Assembly: GCF_026262505.1 (NCBI RefSeq) | Contig: NC_067206.1 | Location: 12,109,507 to 12,173,506 of the forward strand | Source: Trichomonas vaginalis G3 | Lineage: Eukaryota; Parabasalia; Trichomonadida; Trichomonadidae | Length of the DNA stretch: 64,000 nucleotides | Reading direction: 5' to 3' | Notes under the pieces: model-generated | Database searches by the model: none | What the model saw: the letters and a program-made list of their open reading frames with translations, nothing else | Told to the model about the DNA's origin: nothing | In this document: positions 1 to 8,185 of the stretch, one piece after another | Layout of the letters: each line of letters starts with the position of its first letter | Position numbering within the stretch: the first letter of the stretch is position 1 | Position numbers and translations under genes: made by a program

Positions 1-160
1 CATCTGTCATTGGGTTTAATGTCAGTTTTAAGTTTCCTTCTTTCAATGACTCAGATATCTTAGAATAGTTTGAAAAGTTTGTTGTGTTCTTATTTAGAGC
101 TTGCATAATGAGTTGTCGGTTGTGTTGTATTTCTCTCATAGACGCTGTTTCATTTGACAT
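1..160 (-). CDS. Phage tail fibre/baseplate-like protein, N-terminal part (runs off window)
   Basis: Partial frame from an ATG at 160-158 running off the left edge. It encodes the start of the same protein as 58943-60682, beginning MSNETASMREIQHNRQLIMQ. After the first few residues it follows the other copy closely. It is divergent from the 282-aa gene at 179 and shares an 18-bp promoter interval with it. The function is inferred only from the complete copy. Confidence 0.8.
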   Translation of the reverse strand, partial: MSNETASMREIQHNRQLIMQALNKNTTNFSNYSKISESLKEGNLKLTLNPMTD

Positions 161-178
161 TTTTATTATAGATAAAAT

Positions 179-1027
179 ATGCTTCCAATAGAAAAAGAAA
201 ATTCTAGAGTTGCTACAACTAAACCATTAGATGAACTTTTTACTAATGTCGGTCAAAAGTTTGAGACAGATACCGTAAAGCATGAAGGCTATCGTTTTGA
301 CTACCCATTAAGATGGTTAAGAGACCCATCCGTCACAAAAGCTATTGGCTTTCGTAGAATGAAGTTCATTTCAGAAGCCATACATGGTTTCCCATTTACG
401 GTCGGTTTTGAAGTTCGATACTATAACAAAGAAAAACGTATGTATGAGAAATTTGAACAGGGAAAACTTTTACAAGTTAGTTTGCTTGTAAACTTAGAAA
501 CAACTCTTCAAGCTTTTCAAGAAAAAATAAACGATATCTATATTGAATATGCAAACCAGTATAACATTGACGAAGGAGAATACCATCTCGATATTATTTA
601 TGACAGGAAAAATGCAACTGTTAAAATCAATAAAATAGAAGACCTTGGAGAAAACGTTTATATTTCTACAAAATATAACAACTTGGCATGGTATAGATTT
701 ATGAGGATGTTAAATCAGCCTGCAGCATATCCAGTACACCCGGACTATTATGAAGTCGAAAACCCTAATGGAACATATGAAAATATTTTCGACCAAGATG
801 CTATTATTGTTCATGCTTCATTTTCTGGTGCGCAAAACTCTTTCTTATGCTTGGCAAATGACTTTTACGAAAAACCTACAAAGTTATATGAACCGCCGAG
901 TGGAAGTATTTCAGACTTTCAAGTATGGTTTACTACAGATGGAAGAAAAAGAATAATTCCATTATACCATGCGTTTTACTTAGAACTTAGTTTCATATAC
1001 AACTACTATCGAACGGTAAAAATATAA
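179..1027 (+). CDS. Maverick 282-aa protein, unknown function (copy in element 1)
   Basis: I do not recognise a domain. The 282-aa protein is rich in aromatic residues, with a conserved core around YRFDYPLRWL (about residues 38-47), a C-terminal SDFQVWFTT segment and an IIPLYHAFYLELSFIYNYY tail. It is nearly identical to 60701-61549 and distantly but clearly related to the minus-strand region 53611-54469. The ATG follows TTTTTATTATAGATAAAATATG, the T-rich leader typical of this element's genes. It sits between the fibre-like gene and small virion-like ORFs, so a structural or attachment role is possible but only an inference. Confidence 0.75.
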   Translation: MLPIEKENSRVATTKPLDELFTNVGQKFETDTVKHEGYRFDYPLRWLRDPSVTKAIGFRRMKFISEAIHGFPFTVGFEVRYYNKEKRMYEKFEQGKLLQVSLLVNLETTLQAFQEKINDIYIEYANQYNIDEGEYHLDIIYDRKNATVKINKIEDLGENVYISTKYNNLAWYRFMRMLNQPAAYPVHPDYYEVENPNGTYENIFDQDAIIVHASFSGAQNSFLCLANDFYEKPTKLYEPPSGSISDFQVWFTTDGRKRIIPLYHAFYLELSFIYNYYRTVKI

Positions 1028-1031
1028 TTTT

Positions 1032-1274
1032 TTAATACGGTTGAGGTGTTGGATTTGGTTGCCAACTTGACTGTGGTGCAGGTTCAGGCTGTTGTATTAC
1101 AGGAGCTTGTTCTTCTGGTTCAGGGTCTTTAGGTATAATACCAACAAACTGACCTACTCTTTTACCAATATTTTTGACTCCGTTCCAAATTCCTCTTCCT
1201 ACGGTTTTTATTCCATTCCATATACCTCTTCCAACTCTTCTGAAGAAGTTTCCTATTCTTCCAAAGAAACCCAT
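1032..1274 (-). CDS. Small amphipathic/proline-rich protein, 80 aa (element 1)
   Basis: The N-terminal half (residues 1-45) alternates glycine, aromatic and basic residues as FFRRVGRGIWNGIKTVG and a near-repeat of itself, which would form amphipathic helices. The C-terminal half is rich in Pro, Gln and Glu. It is nearly identical to 61554-61796. The architecture recalls membrane-active minor virion proteins such as adenovirus pVI, but no homology can be claimed. It is convergent with the 282-aa gene, with only 4 bases between the stops. The ATG follows TTTTTACACGTAGTAA. Confidence 0.65.
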   Translation of the reverse strand: MGFFGRIGNFFRRVGRGIWNGIKTVGRGIWNGVKNIGKRVGQFVGIIPKDPEPEEQAPVIQQPEPAPQSSWQPNPTPQPY

Positions 1275-1291
1275 TTACTACGTGTAAAAAT

Positions 1292-1654
1292 CTAATGTCC
1301 ACCTAGTCTCTTACGTTTCCTGTTGAGTTCCATAGCATTCTTTAACTGGAGCTCATACATTCTGTTTCTCCTCTGGTAGAAAACATATTCTGGGTCAACT
1401 CCTGTGTTCGCGTCATCTGCATAAAGTTGTTTATATCCCACTTCAGGGTTTGTATAAAACTCTTTCCATCTCATATTTGCATACCATGGTGGCAAACCTA
1501 ACGCAGCGTCATTTGACATGGCAGTTTGCATTTGTACATCTGTTGGCACTTGACCATAGTTTGCCATTGCAGTTTGTATTCTAACTTCATTTGGAATATT
1601 CTCTGGGTTTGGTTGTCCAGGTTGCTGTGCATTCGCTAAGTTCTGTGCGTCCAT
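1292..1654 (-). CDS. Maverick 120-aa protein, unknown function (element 1)
   Basis: A 120-aa protein with no recognised domain. The N-terminal half is rich in Asn, Gln, Pro and Ala and contains two related segments (RIQTAMANYGQVPTD, then MQTAMSNDAALG). The C-terminal half contains WYANMRWKEFYTNPEVGYKQ and ends in a basic NRKRKRLGGH tail. It is identical in translation to 61815-62177, so it is under constraint or very recently copied. The ATG follows TTTTTATCTAATATTAA. It lies in a minus-strand run with the 80-aa gene downstream and the 43-aa ORF and methyltransferase upstream. Confidence 0.65.
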   Translation of the reverse strand: MDAQNLANAQQPGQPNPENIPNEVRIQTAMANYGQVPTDVQMQTAMSNDAALGLPPWYANMRWKEFYTNPEVGYKQLYADDANTGVDPEYVFYQRRNRMYELQLKNAMELNRKRKRLGGH

Positions 1655-1677
1655 TTAATATTAGATAAAAATATCTC

Positions 1678-1809
1678 TTACGAGTACATATGCTGAACAT
1701 TTGCAGGCATTGGTTCATCTTCATATTCTCTGTACTTTTCTGCCACGTCAAATAAATAAATGACACAATGGAAAAAACCTAAAACAAGTAGTCCTATTTC
1801 AAACCACAT
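1678..1809 (-). CDS. 43-aa single-pass membrane micro-ORF (element 1)
   Basis: A short ORF of 43 codons starts at the ATG at 1809-1807 (MWFEIGLLVLGFFHCVIYFF) and ends at 1678. The first 20 residues form one hydrophobic segment, followed by an acidic, tyrosine-rich tail. It overlaps the 3' end of the methyltransferase gene by 16 bases in another frame. The same ORF is preserved at 62201-62332, which supports it being real. The role is unknown. Confidence 0.55.
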   Translation of the reverse strand: MWFEIGLLVLGFFHCVIYLFDVAEKYREYEDEPMPANVQHMYS

Positions 1810-2612
1810 TTACTTACTAATAAAATTTCTTTATTGTGACACTTTCTCCGGTTTATAGGACCTCTCTCATATTCTATCTTGTCATATATAAACTCATAGT
1901 CATGTATGTCCTCTAACCATCTCATAACGGTTTCCAAACCACTTTTATCGGATGTAAAGTAAAAGCATGGATGGTTATGTATAACGTCTAAAGTTTCTAA
2001 AGAGTCTCGCAAAGTCCAGTCTACTTGGTATTGAAAATCCCATGTGTTATAGAACGGCGGGTCCACTATAAAGAAAACATTTTCCTTGTCTTTATATTTT
2101 TCATACAACTCTGTCCAATGACATCTCACAAACTCTATACCCTCAATATATTTTTCTATGTCCTCTTTGAAAACATTTGTATAGTTAAGATATAAAACTT
2201 TTGACATAAGTGTTTCAATGTCATGAACTCTTATAGCACCACTATATAATAGTCTAGCAGATATACTATCCCAGTCTATATATTCTGCTTTTTTCAAAAC
2301 CTCTCTCACAATATTTTTCTTATCTAATGGTATACGTTCCATCTTACCTATAGGTATCTTTTCTTTTAACTCTTTCAATATATTGTTTGTGTCTGGAATA
2401 TGTTTGAGACGGTCCATATAGTTGTCGAAGTCATTGCATATAATCTTTGAGTCTGGGAATATTGTATGACATAAATGGGATATATAGAAACTTCCACCGA
2501 ACAAATCTACAAATGTTAGACCATTCGGTAGTTTCTTAAGTTGTCTCAATATAATATCTTTACATCTACTCTTATTTCCAAAGAACGGTAACGGTGGTTT
2601 TGTAAAATTCAT
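1794..2612 (-). CDS. D12-class N6-adenine DNA methyltransferase (element 1)
   Basis: A 272-aa protein with the motif order of Dam-type (D12 class) adenine methyltransferases. PFFGNKSR near residues 9-16 corresponds to the N-terminal motif X. FVDLFGGSFY around residue 34 is the SAM-binding motif I. DPPFYNTWDFQ around residue 183 is the DPPY-type catalytic motif IV. It would methylate adenine N6 in DNA, probably the element's own. It is the outermost gene at the right end, preceded by TTTTTATTATTATATATAA before the ATG. The copy at 62317-63135 differs at only a few residues. Confidence 0.85.
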   Translation of the reverse strand: MNFTKPPLPFFGNKSRCKDIILRQLKKLPNGLTFVDLFGGSFYISHLCHTIFPDSKIICNDFDNYMDRLKHIPDTNNILKELKEKIPIGKMERIPLDKKNIVREVLKKAEYIDWDSISARLLYSGAIRVHDIETLMSKVLYLNYTNVFKEDIEKYIEGIEFVRCHWTELYEKYKDKENVFFIVDPPFYNTWDFQYQVDWTLRDSLETLDVIHNHPCFYFTSDKSGLETVMRWLEDIHDYEFIYDKIEYERGPINRRKCHNKEILLVSKCGLK

Positions 2613-2738
2613 TTATATATAATAATAAAAATGTTTTTACCCGAAAAGTGACAGAAAAGTGACAAAGCATGAAAACATATATAATTTGTGAAAAGTGAAA
2701 CATTATATAATGTTTTCGACCCAGAAGACTAACAATTT

Positions 2739-2879
2739 CCGAATATAAACTTCATTTATACTAAACATCTTCAGGGCTAGAGGGCGCAACGCGCCTGGAA
2801 GCCCTCCGAATATAAACTTCATTTATACTAAACATCTTCAGGGCTAGAGGGCGCAACGCGCCTGGAAGCCCCACTACCT

Positions 2880-2909
<30 letters not shown>
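2739..2909. repeat. Terminus of Maverick 1: tandem 67-bp units with GGCGC-AAC-GCGCC hairpins and poly-T end
   Basis: Two copies of a 67-bp unit begin at 2739 and 2806 and are identical except for the last base. Each holds a short hairpin, GGCGC AAC GCGCC, at 2783-2795 and 2850-2862. CCCCACTACC and a long T tract then end the element near 2909. This terminus is related to that of the second Maverick but not the same: there the hairpin reads GGCAC GAA GTGCC. Confidence 0.8.
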
Positions 2910-2910
<1 letters not shown>

Positions 2911-3831
2911 TTTAGTCATATTTTGCATAATTCTAAGTAGATTTTGTAAAAAATCAAGAAAGAAAAATTTTAACGTGCTTTATTTTTTCTTTTTTATAAT
3001 AATACATATTATTATATAATTAACATATTCATAATGTTTCACCCTTTCAAAAATATAATCCTCCTCCTCTCAAATAAACGTACATACGGGTGGCCTCTTT
3101 TTTCAAAAAATTAAAATTTGAAATTTTGGGCTCAAATATTAGAGATTTTTTCAACCTTCAACGATATATGTTGTCTATATCAGACCTCCTTTCTTTTTGA
3201 TACTTAACATTGTTCCTAAATCTTAGCCGTTAAGGCTGTTCTGAAAATATTTTTTTTCGAAAAAATTCGAAAAAAATTCTTAAAATTCAAAAATCCCTTA
3301 ATTCCTGAGGATTTTGGAAAAAATTTTTACATAAACATGTGTATATTATATGAAGTATATTGATAAGGTAAAAATCAAATTTTATTGCATATTCATCGAG
3401 AAAATAAACTAACGAATCCCTCAAAATTGAGAGGGTAATCCTCCTCCTCTCAAATAAACGTACATACGGGTGCACCCTTAAACCAAATGATAATTATTTT
3501 GAAAAGCGTAAAAAAATGATATTCATATATTTCAAGCTTATGAGTGAATTATTTTATTGTTTGGAAAAAATCTTGGAATATAATTGTGTACCTGCACGGT
3601 CTAAGTATAGAAATCATTGAACATCGATTCAATTTTAATTGATAAGAAATTAAAAAAAAGAGTCCTTTTCTTTAAATAATTATATATATTCTTGTTAGAA
3701 ATGCTCATTTTTTGTAAACATATAAAATGTCGATTTTATGGAAATTGAAAAATTTACGTGACAAAATTCCTGTATATGTCATGTAAATTTCCCAACTTGT
3801 TTAGGGCGAAAATAAAAAACGCGTCATCAAA
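2910..3831. other. Host intergenic region
   Basis: About 920 bp of AT-rich host DNA between the Maverick end and the coiled-coil gene. No convincing gene is visible. It holds the 36-bp direct repeat listed separately. Just before the next gene lies GCGTCATCAAAATG, in which TCATC is only a weak match to the trichomonad initiator. Confidence 0.6.
3057..3472 (+). repeat. 36-bp direct repeat pair, 380 bp apart
   Basis: The 36-bp word at 3057-3092 recurs exactly at 3437-3472; both end in AATAAACGTACATACGGGTG. The bases between are AT-rich and non-coding. In the second copy GGGTG is followed by CACCC, forming a short palindrome. The pair could mark a small insertion or a duplicated regulatory word; nothing in it identifies a family. 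Confidence 0.7.
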
Positions 3832-5199
3832 ATGAAGAAGAGTTCATCAGCAAAGTCACCGAGGGGATCTGATGATCAGCTTCTTTTACAAGTTATTAGT
3901 AAGCTACAGTTTGATATTTCTGAATTAACTAGTAAAACAGATCCTATCTTTAAGGATGTCAATGAAAGACAGATAAATCTGGTAGAAATTGATAAGAATT
4001 TAGATGAGATACTATTACACATTCATAATATCCAAAATGAATCAAGTTCAAAAATTAATATACAAAATAATGTAGAAAAACTACAAAACGAACTAACAAA
4101 GATACAATACCTTAAATCGATCTTGATAACTGCATTAAACTCATCAAAATCTATCAATCATTCGAAGATTGAAAATTATTTACAAGCAAAAGCAACATTT
4201 TCAAATAATTTAGAGTATCTGCGTCAGAAAACTGAAATATATCAAGCAATTTCCGATGAAATGAAGCAATTTAACAAAAAAGAACTCAATTATACGACAA
4301 ATGAAGAATTTAATGCGATAAAAAAGAATTTCACTAGCATCAATCAAATACCAATAAAGAAATACCTCAAATACGCTCAAACATTTCAGTTATCAAATAA
4401 TCAAGCAAATAACGATTTTATTCTTCAATTTAATGCTCAACATGATAAGCAGTTAGATGTTATCAATAATATATCGAATAAAATAGAGCAGCTAAAAGTT
4501 TTTATATCAGATATCAATCAAATTCAAAAAGAATTTCAAGATTTACTTTTCACAAGAGATTCAATGAATGAAATGATTAGATCATATATGAACGATGTCC
4601 CCAACATCATGCAGGATCTTGAAAGCAGAAATAAACAGCTTTCAGACAAGTTTAGAGAAAAATCAATTAATCAATCGAGATTTTTTAGTTTAATTGATTC
4701 AGAAGCCAGGTCGTTGCTATCAGATGCTAACCAAGTAATAGAAGACTTCATGAAACACAATAAATCCATGTCTTTGATGTCTGAAAACGAATTTTTAAAT
4801 TATTCAAATTCTCATAAAGAAAATTTGCAGAAAATGAATGAAGAAATTGATAATTTGATTAATCAAAGAGCTGTTGTTGACGAAAACAACCAAAATAATG
4901 TTTTATCTTCAGAAAATTTGCAAAAGGTTATTATTGGATTGGATGGAATGAAAAACATGGAAAAGTTCGCATCACATGTTTCAACTCGCTTGAAAATGCT
5001 TGAAGAAGACCAAAATAATTTATCTAAAAAATATAAAATAATAAAAGAAAAATATGAAGATCAGTTATCAACTATTAAGTCATTTAAACACTATAATGCT
5101 TCCAAAAAGAACGATCCTGTTTATAATAATTTATTCATGTTATATAACAAAGTAAATTCGAGAACTAACGAGTTAATGAATAATCCGGATAATTTGTAG
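3832..5199 (+). CDS. Long coiled-coil protein, first part, ending at an in-frame TAG
   Basis: This 455-aa frame is almost wholly heptad-like, rich in Asn, Gln, Lys, Glu and Leu, with no catalytic domain that I recognise. It ends at TAG 5197-5199. The same frame then stays open to 6195 with the same composition, so the most natural reading is one 787-codon coiled-coil gene interrupted by a single nonsense codon. Alternatives are two adjacent genes or a base error. Proteins of this type usually have scaffold or cytoskeletal roles, but no partner can be named from the sequence. Confidence 0.7.
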   Translation: MKKSSSAKSPRGSDDQLLLQVISKLQFDISELTSKTDPIFKDVNERQINLVEIDKNLDEILLHIHNIQNESSSKINIQNNVEKLQNELTKIQYLKSILITALNSSKSINHSKIENYLQAKATFSNNLEYLRQKTEIYQAISDEMKQFNKKELNYTTNEEFNAIKKNFTSINQIPIKKYLKYAQTFQLSNNQANNDFILQFNAQHDKQLDVINNISNKIEQLKVFISDINQIQKEFQDLLFTRDSMNEMIRSYMNDVPNIMQDLESRNKQLSDKFREKSINQSRFFSLIDSEARSLLSDANQVIEDFMKHNKSMSLMSENEFLNYSNSHKENLQKMNEEIDNLINQRAVVDENNQNNVLSSENLQKVIIGLDGMKNMEKFASHVSTRLKMLEEDQNNLSKKYKIIKEKYEDQLSTIKSFKHYNASKKNDPVYNNLFMLYNKVNSRTNELMNNPDNL

Positions 5200-5214
5200 T
5201 TGGTTTATTCTTCG

Positions 5215-6195
5215 ATGGCGTCGCAAATTCAAAAATTCAACGTAATTTCAAACCAAATTAACGAAAATCAAAAATCTGTCAGTGAAAAAGTGAATGAGTT
5301 TTATGAAATGAATAAAAACCTTGAAATTAAGACAGACTCACTAATTGACTCAGTAAATGCTGAAATAAACGGAATTCCTAGCTTAATGCAGCAGAAATTC
5401 ACTGATCTTAATCAAGAAATGGAGAACAGAGTTATTGATATTAAGAATTTGATCGAAAATCAATCGAATTCAAGTGTTTTGAATAATTATGAAGAAAAAT
5501 TCCAAAAAATCCAAGAAGAAATCAATAATTTAATGGACTCTCAGAGCAAAAACATCATCAAGCAGAAAGATATTGATCAATATGAGTCAAATCTCTCTAA
5601 TTTTGCAAAAGAAGCAAATTCGAAGATTTCTGAACTGAAAAGCTCATTAAGTCAAGGTAGATCAAAGCAAAACTCTCAGTTTGATGCAAACTTTGCCAAT
5701 GAAATTGTTAATAGAACAAAAGCTTTGGAAGAATTTTCTGATTTCTTAAAGAAATCGGCCACTGACATCAGAAACAGTTCATTTTCTGAGTTGCAGACAA
5801 ATTCATTTAATTTGGCATCAAATCTCCGCAAATTCACTTCTGGTGAAAATATTCTTGATGTAGACAAGATTATTTCTGACAATGAAGTGCTTTCTCTTGA
5901 AGCCCTTAAGTCAGAGAACTTTCCAAGGGTTTCTTATTATTCTGGAGTTGTAAATTCAAGAGATCCTTTGATTCCCGAAGAAGATTACAGAACTATAACT
6001 CAGAAGCAGCCAAAACTTGAAGAATATGCTTCTCGTATTAATGAAATCAAAGTAAAACTCAAAAATTGTAAAAAACAACAAATTGATTTGCTATCAAAAT
6101 ATGATTATAGAGAATCTGTAGCAAGAGGTGCAAAATCATCGATTCCTTTGTTATCTCAGAGAGTTAGGCAAGCATTATCCTCAATTCATAAATAA
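5215..6195 (+). CDS. Long coiled-coil protein, second part (same frame after the TAG)
   Basis: The frame that continues after the TAG at 5197 has its first ATG at 5215 (MASQIQKFNVISNQINENQK) and runs for 326 residues. It is again heptad-rich, with a more varied C-terminus (PRVSYYSGVVNSRDPLIPEEDY near the end). There is no initiator-like TCA word between the TAG and this ATG, so independent transcription is not supported. It is best regarded as the C-terminal half of the gene that starts at 3832. Confidence 0.6.
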   Translation: MASQIQKFNVISNQINENQKSVSEKVNEFYEMNKNLEIKTDSLIDSVNAEINGIPSLMQQKFTDLNQEMENRVIDIKNLIENQSNSSVLNNYEEKFQKIQEEINNLMDSQSKNIIKQKDIDQYESNLSNFAKEANSKISELKSSLSQGRSKQNSQFDANFANEIVNRTKALEEFSDFLKKSATDIRNSSFSELQTNSFNLASNLRKFTSGENILDVDKIISDNEVLSLEALKSENFPRVSYYSGVVNSRDPLIPEEDYRTITQKQPKLEEYASRINEIKVKLKNCKKQQIDLLSKYDYRESVARGAKSSIPLLSQRVRQALSSIHK

Positions 6196-6449
6196 TTTTT
6201 TATTTTTTGTTTGAATTAATAAAGATATACTGTATTTTAGTCTATTTCAAGCTATTTAAGAAATTAATGAATTTCAAAAGTCATAGAAAAGAAAAAATAA
6301 TATAATATTTTATAAAAATAAACAAACGTTTAGTAATAAAGAAAGGAATGTAAGTATAAACAATAAATGTCTGCATTTAACAATTTGATGAATTCCAACA
6401 AATATTTTTTGCAAATATAAGAAAAAAGTGATAGTTTTGAGCCATGAAG

Positions 6450-6677
6450 TTATTGTTTGGCTCCGATAGATCCTGTTAAGGCTCTTTCTTGGATTTTAAT
6501 CTGTAAAGCAGTTGTACGTTGGTCGACATTCGCAATTGTTTTTTCTAAGTAGTCTATTCTGCGTTCCAATTGTGCTAGACCTCCATCCAATTGAGCAAAT
6601 GCTTCCATTAGCTTAATTCTTGTGGAGTCTTTTAAAGTGTAATTTTGCTCTGATGACATATTGTCACTTTTTTGCAT
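6450..6677 (-). CDS. Small coiled-coil protein, possible BRK1/HSPC300 subunit of the SCAR/WAVE complex
   Basis: A 75-residue protein whose middle reads LAQLERRIDYLEKTIANVDQ. BRICK1 (BRK1/HSPC300), the smallest SCAR/WAVE subunit, is also about 75 residues and has a similar LERRIEYIE coiled coil. In that family the motif lies near the C-terminus, whereas here it is central, so the match is tentative. A second ATG six codons in (MSSEQNYTLK) is an equally plausible start. It is divergent from the endonuclease gene across 94 bp. It could be another short coiled-coil protein. Confidence 0.5.
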   Translation of the reverse strand: MQKSDNMSSEQNYTLKDSTRIKLMEAFAQLDGGLAQLERRIDYLEKTIANVDQRTTALQIKIQERALTGSIGAKQ

Positions 6678-6757
6678 TTCTATTTTTCGAGATTTTTTTT
6701 AAGTCAAATATAGATATTGATTCAGTATGTTGACAGTTCAATAAATATGAATTGAAT

Positions 6758-6762
6758 TCATT
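6758..6762 (+). promoter_or_regulatory. Initiator-like TCATT before the endonuclease gene
   Basis: TTCATTTTTTGAAAA immediately precedes the ATG at 6772. TCATT fits the trichomonad initiator TCA(C/T)(T/A), which normally sits within about 20 bases of the start codon. Confidence 0.6.
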
Positions 6763-6771
6763 TTTTGAAAA

Positions 6772-7464
6772 ATGCTTCCGATTTTTGCAAAATTGATTTC
6801 TTGTGATGCAGCTTTCCGTGCTGAACTAAAGAAGAAGTACTTAAATCACAATATATATCAATACGACGATGCAAAACGCTACATGTACAACAATATTGAT
6901 TGCCAAAATGGAGAACTTCACTTAATATATGGTGGCAACTCAATAAAATGGGAATGCGGTGGTACTAAGATACCTTCTACCACATCAGTAAATGCAGAAC
7001 ATATTGTTCCAGAATCATTTTTCAGCAAAAGACTTCCAATGGTTTCAGATTTGCACCATTTGATATCAGCACCATGCAAATTAAACAATAAGCGCGGCAA
7101 TTACAAATTTGGAAATTTCTCATATGATCAAGTTGCTTGTTGGTGCATAAACAACGATTGCACTACAAATAAGCCATATAACCCAGATGATTACTCATGT
7201 CTATCGAAGTCAAATCATTGGATGCCAAGAGTTTCTGACAGAGGTGAAGTTGCAAGAGCTGTCCTCTACTGGTTCACAATGTATGATGATAAAGATGTAA
7301 AGATGGAACAAGTTGGTGACCTCCAGACCTTCATAAATTGGGCAAAAACATATCCTCCATCAGAACACGAAATTAATCGTAACAACTTGGTAAATCAATA
7401 CCAAGGCAATGTAAATCCTTACATTGTAGACCCATCCCTAGTAGATCCTGCTTGGGTTAACTAA
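6772..7464 (+). CDS. Endonuclease I family nuclease (bacterial EndA-like)
   Basis: A 230-aa protein of the endonuclease I family (beta-beta-alpha-metal type). NAEHIVPESFF around residues 74-84 supplies the catalytic His. DLHHL and KLNNKRGNYKFG follow, then the family's RGEVARAVLYW helix and the C-terminal NPYIVDPSLVDPAW block. Members cut double-stranded DNA non-specifically and are mainly bacterial and secreted or periplasmic. Here the first 18 residues are only weakly signal-like. Full length and intact motifs suggest a functional gene, probably of bacterial origin, that may serve nutrient scavenging; that role is inferred. The stop codon reads TAAA, as is common at trichomonad gene ends. 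Confidence 0.9.
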   Translation: MLPIFAKLISCDAAFRAELKKKYLNHNIYQYDDAKRYMYNNIDCQNGELHLIYGGNSIKWECGGTKIPSTTSVNAEHIVPESFFSKRLPMVSDLHHLISAPCKLNNKRGNYKFGNFSYDQVACWCINNDCTTNKPYNPDDYSCLSKSNHWMPRVSDRGEVARAVLYWFTMYDDKDVKMEQVGDLQTFINWAKTYPPSEHEINRNNLVNQYQGNVNPYIVDPSLVDPAWVN

Positions 7465-8185
7465 ATTTTTATCAAAATCTTTTAATAATTTCAAATTTTT
7501 TTAGTAAATTAATATCATAGTTGCATTACATTTTAAGATATTTTTAATTTAATTCATGAAAATGTTTTTGATTGAATTGTGATCCGATTGAAACAAATAA
7601 GAGAAAAAAAGCTATTGTCGGGATTTGAACCAGCGGAAAAAAATTGCGGCACAGACCCTTAATTGGTTGACCCGCGGTCCTTCCTAGTAAAAGGCGAGGA
7701 AAGAAACCACACAAATGATCCAACCCAGGCTTAGGCCATTTTAAATATGATGATGAATTCTTGATCATTACAAGGGACTTTTCAAATCCTTAGTTTTCCT
7801 CGCTGACAAGGCACAATTGAAAGAAATTTAGTGGGATATATATCTACGAAAGTTTACCTGAAAACTTAGCCAAATGTTTAATAATTATATAAATGTAAAG
7901 TCAATAACTGTTATTTACTCTATAATTCCCATCATTTATTCGGGATTTACATCGGTGTATCAGCTATGTTTTGATCCAAAGTTGCAATACGAAACAGATA
8001 ACATAAATTCTCCAAATAGATTCAATGATAATCCTTGATACTTTCGATATCCTTTTATTTTCAAAGATGCGTCTAAATAAATCTATCTCCAAGTTCAATT
8101 AAAAAACATAATTTCAAATAAATATCTTTTTTTTATAAATAAAGTTCTAATATAAATAAAATTCTATAAAAAATCTATATATAAA
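7465..8185. other. Host intergenic region
   Basis: About 720 bp between the endonuclease stop and the midasin stop, which face each other. Apart from the tRNA-like relic at 7611-7682 I see only AT-rich sequence that will include both 3' ends. Confidence 0.5.
7611..7682 (-). pseudogene. tRNA-like relic with B-box and poly-T terminator
   Basis: On the minus strand GGTTCAAATCC is a good Pol III B-box/T-loop, and GACAATAGC is followed by seven Ts, as at a tRNA gene end. The upstream bases resemble a D-arm, but I could not form a full acceptor stem or a clean anticodon stem. It is most likely a decayed tRNA gene. Confidence 0.35.

Larger units (their letters stand above)
1..2909. mobile_element. 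Maverick/Polinton 1, right end only
   Basis: This is the right-hand end of a Maverick (Polinton) whose remainder lies outside the window. Gene order and sequence match 60523-63240 of the second element almost base for base: start of the fibre-like gene, the 282-aa protein, the 80-aa and 120-aa proteins, a 43-aa ORF and the D12 methyltransferase. The similarity stops near 2728. From there to the poly-T end at about 2909 this element has its own terminus, with a duplicated 67-bp unit. All gene frames visible in this fragment look intact, so it is probably a young copy. The exact end is uncertain by a few bases because it runs into a T tract. Confidence 0.9.
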
